Assembly: GCA_016790075.1 (NCBI GenBank)
Contig: JAEUPP010000080.1
Span: 34,866-98,865, forward strand
Direction: 5' to 3'
Length of the DNA: 64,000 nt
Origin: Rhodanobacteraceae bacterium
GTDB taxonomy: Bacteria > Pseudomonadota > Gammaproteobacteria > Xanthomonadales > Rhodanobacteraceae
The notes under the pieces were generated by a model, which saw only the letters and a program-made list of their open reading frames with translations, had not been told where the DNA came from and searched no databases. The position numbers and the translations under genes were made by a program. Positions 24,532-34,000 of the stretch are shown one piece after another (positions within the stretch are counted from its first letter, which is position 1; each line of letters starts with the position of its first letter).

Positions 24532-26859
24532 CTATTGGATGCGCCGGGCGCGCTCGACGAGTGCCTCCCAGCACTTTGGGGGGCGTTCCCCGTCCATCAA
24601 GGTCGCCGCGAGGTCAAGTTCCTGGCGGGCCTGGTCAACATTTCCCTGTTCGAACAGAGCAATGGCCAGTCCGATATGGACGACTGCCAGGCCATCATGC
24701 TTGTTTTCGCGAAATACGATCTTGGCGTGTTCCAACGCGGTGCGATAGGCGGCCTCTGCATCAGCATAGCGTTCTTGCGCTAGCCGCAGTTCGCCGAGAT
24801 TGCGATACAAGCTCAGGTCAATGACGGCGGTGTGTGATGCGCCGTTTTCTATTGCCGTGCGTATCGACGAGTACATTTCGTCCGCTTCGCTGAGTTTGCC
24901 CAGGCGCGTAAGGGCCTGCCCATGAACCAGGTTCGCCGTCAGCATCCAGGGATGGTCGCCTGCAAGGCTCTTGGCCCGGATGGACTTGTTGCGCAGTATC
25001 CATGGCATGGCCTCGCCCGGGCGCCCCCTGCAGGTCAGGTGGTTGCCAAGCAGACTGATTGCGTTCCGGGCCATGAATGATTCCGGTCCATAGTGGCTGG
25101 TCGACCAGTCGAGTACTTCCTGCAGGATTTTGACACCTTCTCTTTCTTTCTCGCCGCCCAGGTCCAGCAATGGGCGTGCAATCCAGTACTGCATCCTCAT
25201 CGATTCTGTCGTGTTTGTACCGTGGATTTTGACTTTTATCTCATGTGCACGGCGGGCGAACGCCAGTGCCTCCTCGGATCGGTCAATCGTAGTAAGACAC
25301 TCAGAGAACTTCCCGAGTACGCCTGCAGTGAAATCATCTTCACGATGTTCAATTCGCGGAAGCAGCTTCGAGTAAAGATCGACGCACAGATAGTAGTTAT
25401 TGCGAAGGGCCGCATTCGCGGCGATTCGTGCGTCGACCATAGTCAGTAACGGGGAGTTTTCTCCTTCGAGCGCAACGATTTCACTCCGCAACGGCACGAG
25501 CAGTTTTTCCGCGTAGTCGGGATCACCTGTACTTTGGGCCGTATAGGCACGGAGTATGTGAGCATCAACGGTGAGTTTGTCGGCAACCCCTACGGTTGAC
25601 CGGAGCTGGGGTATTGCCCGGTCGAGAGCCAATGCGGCCTTGTCGAAACGGGACAGTCCGTACAGTGTGTTTGCGAAAATCAAATTTACCTCGCCAGCGA
25701 CTCGCGGGAGTTCGGCAAATCGCTCCTGTATCTTCGGGAGCGCGGCTTCAGCGAGTTCGGAGACTTTCTGATCGGATGACCCGACCAGATTTGGATCCGT
25801 TGCGGGAAGGAAGTCATCAACCAGGAAGCGGTTGACCGCAACTGCAATGCTGCGCTCCCGCTCCGCCGCGGCCCGCTGAACAGTCAGGCGCCACAGCAAT
25901 GTTCCGACAACAAGTATAAAAGTAAGTGCCGACAGTGCGCTCGCCGAAACGCTCCATGGATGCCGGCGAATAAAAAGAAGTAATTTGTAGTAAAAATTAT
26001 TGCCGCGGGCTCGGACGGGTTCGTAAGCCAGGTAGCAACGCAAATCCTCGAATAGTTCTCCGGCGGATGCGTAGCGTTGCTCTGGTTGTGGGGCACAAGC
26101 GCAAGCGACGATTGCGGCGAGGTCCTGAGGTAGAGCCGCCGACTGTTCCCGCCCGGCGAGCAGAGTTGTCTCAATCATCCGACCTAGCTGCCAGATGTCC
26201 GAGCTGACACCGATCGGTGCTCCGGAGATCTGTTCAGGGCTGGCAAAACCCGGTGAGTAGCCAACTGCTTTGTTGATGTCGCTGGCCAGCACGGCAACGC
26301 CGAAATCCAGAAGCTTGGCCTGTCCATCCGCAGCAACCAGCACGTTGCGGGGCTTGATGTCGCTGTGTATCAGCAAGTGGGAATGGGAAAAGCGAACGGC
26401 TGCAACTAGTTGCATCAGCAATTCGATGCGTTCCCGCTCCGGTAGCTGATTCACTGCGCAATGCTGATCCAGTGGCAGGCCATCGATGAGTTCCATGGCA
26501 AACCACAGGTGGCCATCGTCACTGTGTCCGCCGTCGAGTAGCTGAGCGATCCCAATATGACGGAGACCCGCCAGAATCTGTCTCTCGCGGCGGAAAATTT
26601 CATGCCGCGCGCTGTCGAACAAGTTGGCGGGAAGCCACTTCAGTGCGATGCTCTGCTCGAACTCGCCATCGGCGCGGTCAGCGCGATAGACGATACCCAT
26701 GCCGCCTCGGCCAATTTCCTCGCGAATCCGGTAGACCCCAACCATGTCGTTGGGCGCGAGTTCCTTGGTCGGTTCGAGCGTGTTCATCGCGCTGTGACAC
26801 AGCGCTCCGCCGAGCAACGCACCGGGTTCGAGCAAAGCTAAGCAGCGCACCTTGGACAT
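24532..26859 (-). CDS. Membrane Ser/Thr protein kinase with periplasmic TPR-like region
   Basis: From the ATG at 26859 (GAGGT ribosome site) the product is 775 residues. The kinase domain (about 43-280) has the glycine loop IGRGGMG (49-55), Lys74 in ALKWLP, DFG (185-187) and the activation-end SPGFASPEQ. The catalytic loop reads HSD (165-167) where most kinases have HRD. One membrane helix (303-324) is followed by about 450 residues of helical repeats, TPR-like, that would face the periplasm. The gene follows an ECF sigma factor gene on the same strand after 114 bases. Such kinase/ECF pairs form a known class in which the kinase phosphorylates and activates the sigma factor. A shorter start at MNTLEPTKEL is possible. 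Confidence 0.9.
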   Translation of the reverse strand: MSKVRCLALLEPGALLGGALCHSAMNTLEPTKELAPNDMVGVYRIREEIGRGGMGIVYRADRADGEFEQSIALKWLPANLFDSARHEIFRRERQILAGLRHIGIAQLLDGGHSDDGHLWFAMELIDGLPLDQHCAVNQLPERERIELLMQLVAAVRFSHSHLLIHSDIKPRNVLVAADGQAKLLDFGVAVLASDINKAVGYSPGFASPEQISGAPIGVSSDIWQLGRMIETTLLAGREQSAALPQDLAAIVACACAPQPEQRYASAGELFEDLRCYLAYEPVRARGNNFYYKLLLFIRRHPWSVSASALSALTFILVVGTLLWRLTVQRAAAERERSIAVAVNRFLVDDFLPATDPNLVGSSDQKVSELAEAALPKIQERFAELPRVAGEVNLIFANTLYGLSRFDKAALALDRAIPQLRSTVGVADKLTVDAHILRAYTAQSTGDPDYAEKLLVPLRSEIVALEGENSPLLTMVDARIAANAALRNNYYLCVDLYSKLLPRIEHREDDFTAGVLGKFSECLTTIDRSEEALAFARRAHEIKVKIHGTNTTESMRMQYWIARPLLDLGGEKEREGVKILQEVLDWSTSHYGPESFMARNAISLLGNHLTCRGRPGEAMPWILRNKSIRAKSLAGDHPWMLTANLVHGQALTRLGKLSEADEMYSSIRTAIENGASHTAVIDLSLYRNLGELRLAQERYADAEAAYRTALEHAKIVFRENKHDGLAVVHIGLAIALFEQGNVDQARQELDLAATLMDGERPPKCWEALVERARRIQ

Positions 26860-26973
26860 GTGGACCTCAAAGTAGCTGGGCCTCGGAGTAGCGCAGCGCG
26901 TGCGAGCCGGGAAGGCGAGCACGAGCCATCGGACGGCGCTCTGGCGCTACCATCTGCCGCTTACGGACAGCAG

Positions 26974-27564
26974 CTACTGTCGAAGCCGGGCCGGCTCCTG
27001 GTCAGTATCTGCTTGGTCGGTGAGTGCTGCTCGAAGCTTGTCGCGGGCCTCCTGCCACAAGCGCTGCGCAGTGCGCACGGACATATCGAACGCCTCCGCG
27101 ATCTCGGTGTCGGTAAGGCCGGCGAAAACTTTGAGTTCGACCACGCGAATTAGCCGCTCGTCACCGGCCAGGGCACTACGCATGATGTCATCCAATTCCA
27201 GCAGGTCCGTTGCCTGCTGGTCGGCGGCATTGTCGCATTCACTCAATGTTGCGTATTCCACATTGCCGCCGCCACGCTTTCGGGCCACCCGGTCCCGCGC
27301 ATGGTTGATCAGCAGCTGGCGCATGGCGCTGGCTGCCACATTGAAAAAGTGCGCGCGACTTTGTATGCCACTTGCGCCATGTTGATGCATTCGCAGGTAG
27401 CACTCGTGCACCAGTGCTGTTGTATCGGGCGCCTCGTTGATATTCAGCTTCCGTGCGTTGTGCGCGAGCCGCCGCATATCTCCATACAAACGTTCGATTA
27501 TCGCTCCCCATGCCGATGCGTCACCCTGCTGGGACTGCGCCAGCAAGCCAGTAATTCCGCTCAT
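26974..27564 (-). CDS. ECF-family RNA polymerase sigma factor paired with a Ser/Thr kinase
   Basis: A 196-residue ECF sigma factor. Region 2 contains APDTTALVHECYLRMH (46-60) and RAHFFNVAASAMRQLLINHA with the basic RDRVARKRGGG segment. Region 4 ends in a helix-turn-helix, LTDTEIAEAFDMSVRTAQRL. This is the pattern of the TIGR02999/ECF43-type group, which has no anti-sigma factor and sits beside a Ser/Thr kinase gene. The acidic motif usual at the start of region 2.2 is absent, replaced by DTT, so phosphorylation of T48 or T49 could supply the missing charge. The start has an AGGGGGAT ribosome site. The kinase gene is downstream, and two secreted subtilase genes are divergent. Confidence 0.9.
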   Translation of the reverse strand: MSGITGLLAQSQQGDASAWGAIIERLYGDMRRLAHNARKLNINEAPDTTALVHECYLRMHQHGASGIQSRAHFFNVAASAMRQLLINHARDRVARKRGGGNVEYATLSECDNAADQQATDLLELDDIMRSALAGDERLIRVVELKVFAGLTDTEIAEAFDMSVRTAQRLWQEARDKLRAALTDQADTDQEPARLRQ

Positions 27565-28044
27565 ACATCCCCCTAACCGACCAGATCCCGCACTACTAGG
27601 CTAACACTGTGTGCTCGGGTCACGCAGGTATCTGGCAGTCACTGGCCAATGTTAAAAAATGTTTCGGCTTTCAGGTTGAGCCAGTGCCCGCGTTCGCGCC
27701 CACGACCACTGTGCTGCTTTCGTGCGGGATGCGCCTTCAAGGCCTGTGGTCCGAGACGGCCCGGCGCGACAAGGCGCCTTGTGTGCAGTCACCAAGGAGT
27801 TTGGAACGCACACTGTGCTGCTGCCTTGGCCGCCGCGTAGCCGGCGCGCCCGTTCTGCCTCGACACGCCCGGGATGTCGCTGCAACCACGTCGTGCAGCG
27901 CGCAGGTAACGGCACCAATCACGCGACCTCATGGCGGTCTTGCCGCTTCTTTTGGGTAGTCCTAAGCGCAGGGAACGTCTGCTGGAGGCGGTACCTAGCG
28001 CAGGTACGCGAATCCCGATCTCAACTCCAAGTGCCAGGTGAAAC
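27565..28044. other. Intergenic region between divergent sigma factor and subtilase genes
   Basis: This 480-base stretch carries no convincing gene on either strand; its open frames show no family sequence and poor starts. It must hold the promoters of both divergent units. The part nearest the subtilase contains a GGAAC sequence (27972-27976), compatible with an ECF -35 element, and a 17-base palindrome at 27991-28007. An AT-rich patch (gttaaaaaatg) lies near 27650. Confidence 0.5.
27991..28007. promoter_or_regulatory. 17-base palindrome upstream of the first subtilase gene
   Basis: GTACCT and AGGTAC flank AGCGC, forming a perfect 6+5+6 palindrome 37 bases before the subtilase ATG and just downstream of a GGAAC sequence. 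It is suited to a dimeric regulator or to a small RNA hairpin in the leader. No regulator can be named from the sequence. Confidence 0.4.
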
Positions 28045-30966
28045 ATGAATTTACTACCGGTCGTCCAGCTCAAATGGGTGTTGTCGTTCGCACTGTTGTA
28101 CGCAGCACATGCTGCACATGTCGTTGCGCAGACTCAGACACCGCAAGCCGCAGAAGGGGCCTACATCGTTACCTTCAACGAACCGGGGATGCTGCGCTAT
28201 ACCGGTGGTGCCAATGGGCTACGTCCAACGGCGCCGGAAGCGACCGGTAGGCCGGGGATCGATGCGTCGAGTCCCGAGGCGGTGGCTTATGCTCGGTATC
28301 TGGCGGATCGCCGCAGCACATACCTGACCTCAATCGCGTCCGTGCTGGGCCGCCCGGTAAAGGCGACGCACCACTATGCTGTCACTCAGAACGGTGTCGC
28401 TCTGGATCTGTCCCAGGCTGAAGTGGATGTGGTACGCGGTCTGCCGGGAGTCGAAGCTGTACTGCCCTCTGCAATCGAACGCACCGCCACCTATCGAGGG
28501 CCCGAGTTCATTGGCGCTGGTGCCGTGTGGGATGGTTCTGTCTTCACCGGCGCGGTAGCGTCGCGCGGCGAGGGGACGACAATAGGAATTCTCGACACCG
28601 GTATCGACGCGGCGCATCCATCCTTCGCAAACGAATCACTGTGCGGCTATGACGCGCAGAATCGAAAATTGAAAAGTGCGGTCGACTGCTCGTCCACCGA
28701 TACGTCCGGTGCCTGCAATGGTGCACATCCCGAGGACAGCGACGGTCATGGCACGCACGTCGCGAGCATCGCCGCCGGAAACCGCCTCGCATCCGCCACG
28801 GTTCCGGCACCGGAGCTCCCGCCCGGTTTTGACTACATGACCGGGGTTGCCCCTTGTGCAGCGCTGCGAAGCTACAAGGTCTGCAGTACGCCGGAGCGCT
28901 GCACCGGGACGGCGACGTTGGCTGCCGTGCAGCAAGCTATCATCGACCGTGTGGATGTCGTGAACTACTCGATCTCAGGCGGACGCTCCGCCGCCGATCC
29001 ACAAGACGTCGACTATATGTTCCTTCCGCTGATTCAAGCGAACATCGCTGTGGTCGCGGCGGCGGGCGACATGCAACTACTGTCACAGCGTGGTGGCATT
29101 GAGCACCGTGCGCCATGGGTCGCTTCGACGGTTGCCTCAATGCACAATACCGTTCGGCGGCCCCTTGGTGGGATTAATGGACCGGATGTCCCGCCGGTCC
29201 TGTACCCCTTAGAGCTCTTTCCCGGTGACTACTCCGTTGTTGGGCGAGACTTGCCCGAGAAGATGTCCATCCGTCGGTTTGCTGCATCGCCCTCATTATG
29301 TGACGCGGCGACGTTACCCGACAATTTCTTTGCCGGTGGGGTGGCATATGTGCGATTCGATGGCGGCTGCGACTTGCTGTCGAAAATCAACAAGGCAAAA
29401 AATGCCGGTGCAGTGATGGTGCTGGTCAGTACACCACCCGACGGCCACCTGAAGCTGCGTACAAAAGGTGCGCCCGCGACAATGGCGGTTTTCACACTTA
29501 CAGCAGCAGCCAAGACGGAGCTGGATAGGTACCTCGACGAACACAACGATACTGCTCAGATGAGCTACTATCCCTACTATGAGTATGCTCTGCAAGACTC
29601 GCTGGTTCGGACAAACTTGACTGGTCCGACCAGTGGTGCGGACAAATGGGGTGGCTTCATAAAACCCGATTTCGTTGCACCGGGCGATATGGTGTATGCA
29701 GCGATACCCGGTGGCTACGGTTACAAAACAGGTACGTCGATGGCAGCGCCCCACATTGCGGGGTCTATCGCTCTGTTGCGAGCGGTACGGCGGGATTGGA
29801 CCGCGATGGAATTGCTGTCTGCGATAAAAATGACGGCGTATGAAGATGTCGTTAATTCGTCCTGGAGCAACTACGCTTCCATAGAAGAAAAAGGCAGCGG
29901 GCGAATCGTCATAAACTCTGCGGCAAATTCGCCTCTGCTCATGGATGAGACCGCGGCGAGATTCACAAACGCTTCAACGCCCGAGGATCTGCGAAACCTC
30001 AATCTTCCTTCCATCATGAACAGGGATTGTGAGGCCGGCTGTTCATTCAAGCGCACCGTGAGAAACCCTGGAAGTACCGCCGTCCGATGGCACGCGTCTT
30101 ACATTTCGTCCCTGGAAAGGCAGGTTCGAAATACAACTGTCACACCGGAAAACTTCTCGATCGCTGCGGGTGGGACGCAAGACATCACGATCAGGGTAGA
30201 ACCGATTTACGGCAAGCAACGGGAAGAAAAGGAGCAGGGCAAGATTAAGCTGACGCCGTTCGATATCGACAAGGCAGCGGTGCAAATGCCACTTTCCGTT
30301 GTTGGCAAGTCCGACGGTCTGTTCGCTGCCAACTTCGGCGCAACGAGCAGTTACGGCTTGAGCAGCCTTGAAACACTTCTGGGGCAAGGATGGACCACCG
30401 TCAATCACAGCACGCCTTCAAGTGGTGTATCCAAGGCTTGGATTCAAGGCGATATCCGTTTCCAGTCGCCGTCACTGAGCGCTACGGCAGCGCAGAGCGG
30501 GCACCCGAATTCGTACATCAGGGCAACGCCTATTGACTCGCTGGTCGAGAATGCAACGAACGTCGTACTGAGCGTCTGGCTCATTTCGCCCGAAATCGAA
30601 TTCGGGCCCGCATCGACCGTCAAGTTCTGGACCCGCGCTGTCATTCCAGGTGCCGACTCAGTGGCGTGGACAGACAGCCTAGAGGTCCGCGTATGCCAGA
30701 CAGGCAAATGCGGCAACGTGAATAGCGACAACGATACGCTGGCCAACTACTCAACACTTGCTCTGGCAGTCAACCCGGACCGGCAACAAGGCGCTTATCC
30801 GTCGCCCTGGACGCCGATTACGGTGACGGCGGCTGACGGCCTGCCTACGTCGGGCAGAGGTCGGGTTGCGTTTCGCTACTACGCGCAATACCAAATGGGG
30901 CCGATTGCCGGATTTGTTCACGCGGCAGGTATTGCGCTGGACACGATAGAGCTGACGGGTCCGTAA
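28045..30966 (+). CDS. Secreted S8 subtilisin-family protease with Asp in the oxyanion position
   Basis: A 973-residue preproprotein. Residues 1-29 are a signal peptide, about 38-148 an I9-type inhibitory propeptide, then the catalytic domain with Asp184 (ILDTGIDAAHPSF), His235 (DGHGTHVAS) and Ser565 (TGTSMAAPHIAG). A protease-associated (PA) domain is inserted between His and Ser (about 375-510). Where subtilases have the oxyanion-hole Asn (AAGN), this protein has AAAGD, so Asp replaces Asn. The long C-terminal region from about 640 is beta-rich and probably mediates binding or secretion. An AGGTGA ribosome site precedes the ATG. The second subtilase gene starts 48 bases after the stop and is probably co-transcribed. 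Confidence 0.92.
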   Translation: MNLLPVVQLKWVLSFALLYAAHAAHVVAQTQTPQAAEGAYIVTFNEPGMLRYTGGANGLRPTAPEATGRPGIDASSPEAVAYARYLADRRSTYLTSIASVLGRPVKATHHYAVTQNGVALDLSQAEVDVVRGLPGVEAVLPSAIERTATYRGPEFIGAGAVWDGSVFTGAVASRGEGTTIGILDTGIDAAHPSFANESLCGYDAQNRKLKSAVDCSSTDTSGACNGAHPEDSDGHGTHVASIAAGNRLASATVPAPELPPGFDYMTGVAPCAALRSYKVCSTPERCTGTATLAAVQQAIIDRVDVVNYSISGGRSAADPQDVDYMFLPLIQANIAVVAAAGDMQLLSQRGGIEHRAPWVASTVASMHNTVRRPLGGINGPDVPPVLYPLELFPGDYSVVGRDLPEKMSIRRFAASPSLCDAATLPDNFFAGGVAYVRFDGGCDLLSKINKAKNAGAVMVLVSTPPDGHLKLRTKGAPATMAVFTLTAAAKTELDRYLDEHNDTAQMSYYPYYEYALQDSLVRTNLTGPTSGADKWGGFIKPDFVAPGDMVYAAIPGGYGYKTGTSMAAPHIAGSIALLRAVRRDWTAMELLSAIKMTAYEDVVNSSWSNYASIEEKGSGRIVINSAANSPLLMDETAARFTNASTPEDLRNLNLPSIMNRDCEAGCSFKRTVRNPGSTAVRWHASYISSLERQVRNTTVTPENFSIAAGGTQDITIRVEPIYGKQREEKEQGKIKLTPFDIDKAAVQMPLSVVGKSDGLFAANFGATSSYGLSSLETLLGQGWTTVNHSTPSSGVSKAWIQGDIRFQSPSLSATAAQSGHPNSYIRATPIDSLVENATNVVLSVWLISPEIEFGPASTVKFWTRAVIPGADSVAWTDSLEVRVCQTGKCGNVNSDNDTLANYSTLALAVNPDRQQGAYPSPWTPITVTAADGLPTSGRGRVAFRYYAQYQMGPIAGFVHAAGIALDTIELTGP

Positions 30967-31014
30967 ACTCTCGCGCGAGCAGTTGTCACAGCCCGCACCA
31001 GGAAGCCGTGCAAA

Positions 31015-34000
31015 ATGAAAAACTCATTCCCAAAATCACGCGCATTGAATGTGGCCACATTTCTGCTGGTCACTGCGGTACCGCCGGCGGCAATCTCGGC
31101 GCAGATTCCGGATGGCTGGCCGATGGTGCCCGCAGCTAATGCATCAACAAGTGGCGGTGCGGATCGCTACATCGTGCGGTTCGTAGAGCCGCCGCTTGCG
31201 CTGCACGCAAGCGAGCTGGAAGCAAAAAAAGCAGGCTCGTTCTATAAGGTCTCGGCGACCGGGCGCAGGCGGCTGGACGTGAAGAACGGTGCCGCTTTGG
31301 CCTATGTGCAGTACCTGAGTGATCGCCAGCAGATCTATCTGGCTGGTATTCGGGAGGCGCTACAGCTTGGTTCGCCGCCACCGGTGCTAAGCAGTATGCA
31401 GCACGCGGCCAACGCGGCAGTTCTGAAGCTGACCGAATCAGACGCTGAAAAAATAAGGAAAATTCCCGGAGTCGAAGCGGTAGAGCGTGTCCAGCAGCTT
31501 CCGCTTGCGACGGAGATCGGTCCCCGCCATATCGGTGCGAGTTCGCTATGGTGGGGAACTGCTTCGGGTTCCGATACGTTGTTCGCCAGCAGCTGGGACC
31601 GTCCCGGTCATCTCGGTGAAGGTGTTGTCGTCGGTGTCATCGATAGCGGCTACAACAGCCTCAGTCCGTCATTCCAGCCATCAGACAATCGGGGCTACAC
31701 CATGAGAAACCCGTTGGGTGATGGCAATTTTCTCGGGCATTGCTCTCGTGGCAGCGGGGCCGCCGGGATAAGTCTGGCGGGCTGCAACGCCAAAGTCATC
31801 GGCGCCTACGACGCTGTCACACTGAGCACAGGCGCCAGCACTGGTTACTCCGCTGAAGATACAGTCGGGCACGGAAGCCATACCGCCAGCATAGCGGCGG
31901 GCAACTTCCGCGAGGCGAAATATCGAAATCTGAATTTGCAAATTTCCGGCGTCGCTCCACATGCGAATCTGGTCATTTACAAAGCTTGCTCTTCCAATAT
32001 GTGCGGCAGCGATGCCATAGTGAAGTCCGTTGACCTGGCCGTTGCCGACGGTGCGGTCGATGTCCTGAATCTTTCAATTTCCGGAAGCGGAAGTCCATGG
32101 GCCGTCACGATCCAGAAAACCCTTCTGGCGGCTACTGAATCAGGCATCTTTGTGGCAGCGGCGGCGGGAAACACCAGTGACGCTGCTCCGTTGCCGGAGC
32201 AGGGAAGTGTCAATAACATTTCGCCCTGGATTACAACGGTAGCTGCCGGAACGCACACTGGCGGTGGTGCAGACGGGGCTGTACTGCAGATCAGGTCAGC
32301 GGCTCCCGTTCCGGCCGGGTTGGATCGCCTCTACTTGAACCACATCGAAGGATCAAAACTGCTGGCGGCCGCAATCACCGCCGACATCAGGATGAGCCCT
32401 TCATTTGGCAGCAGTGGGGCGAATCAGGATGGTTGCGCCTCCTATGCAGCGGATCTTTTCGCAGGCTCGATAGCGTTCATCAACCGTGGATCCTGTCCGA
32501 CCAAGGACGCGGTAGAGCACGCCATAGCAGCAGGCGCTCTTGCCGTTGTAGTGAAAAACAGCCGACCGAGCGATCCGCTCTATTTTGACGGACTGGTTGC
32601 TCAGCCGGCCGTGCCCGTATTCTGGCTGTCCCAAGAAGCGGCAGAGCCGCTGCAGGCGTATCTCTCGGCTTCGTCGCTTGTCGCCTCGTCGGTAGTTGCG
32701 ATGTCGCGCACACGCGATCCGCTGCAGGCGGACAAGCTGGCAGATTTCAGCTTGCGAGGGCCAGGCATCAGCTTGAGCCCGGTCTTTGTGCTCGACGTTA
32801 TCAAGCCAGATATTCAGGCTCCGGGAGTCAACATCCTGGCTGCCGTTCACAACCGTCCTGGTTCCGGAGGTCCCGGCCGTGTCGACATGATGAGCGGCAC
32901 CTCGATGGCCGCACCTCATGTAGCCGGAGCTGCTGCACTGCTGAAAGGACTGCGGCCGAACTGGTCGCCCTCCGAAATCAAGTCGGCTCTGATGATGACG
33001 TCGACGAGCAATGGGCTGACAACGCCTGACGGAAAAGCGCCTACTACATTTTTTGAACGCGGCTCCGGAAGTGCGCGGGTATTCTCAGCAGCACAGGCAG
33101 GGCTAGTGCTCGACGAAACGGCTAGCCGATATCTGGCGGCGAATCCATCCAGCGGTGGAGACCCCAGTTCACTCAATCTTGCGAGCATGCAGAACTTGAA
33201 CTGCCCCACTCGCTGCAGTTTCGAGCGCCGTTTCCGCAGTACCGTTGATCGACCGGTTACCTGGACCGCAAGCGTCCTCCCGGGTAACGAACCAGGGCTC
33301 GGTATTGCTTTCTCGGCGTCGACCTTCGTGGTGCCCGCCAACGCGGTGTCCGAGCCCTTGACCATTCGCGTCGATCTGACGGGTCTCTCACCCTCAGACT
33401 CGGAGAGGCACTTCGCTGAAGTCTTGCTCGTACCAAATGATCCAGGTCTTGCTTCCCTGCGCCTTCCGCTGGTGGTATCGCGCAGTAGAGCAGAGATATA
33501 TGTTGGGAATTCTGACAGAGCCATCACCTTCACGAGTTCCCAGGTGAGTGGTGGGAACCCGCAGTTTGTGGGCGTTTTTAATCTCGGAGACGAGCAGCTG
33601 ACGGTAACGCGAAACACGCAGGCAGGAGTCAATTTGCCTGTTGGTGCGCAGAGCAGCGACCCTGTGTTCGGTATCTACGAAAGTACTGGGTATTCAGAAG
33701 CAGGAAATGCCTATCAGCGCAGGTTTGCGGCGGATGACTTCTCTGTTGAGTGGTTCACTACTCAGATCACCAAGCTGCGCGTGTCAGGATCCTTGGAGTC
33801 AGCCGCGCCCGGCGCTTCGCTCGGCGGGCTTGCTACGTCCGTTCACTGGCGCATATACCGGGATGTGCAGGGCTGGCCGGACAGCTATCCCGGTGCGGAC
33901 AATGCCGCTGTCTTCAAGGCCGATCTTGCGCTCGGTGCGGCAGGGCTGGATGTTTCCGGCAACGACCTGTCACTGGACCTGGTGGCGGCTGGACTGGAAG

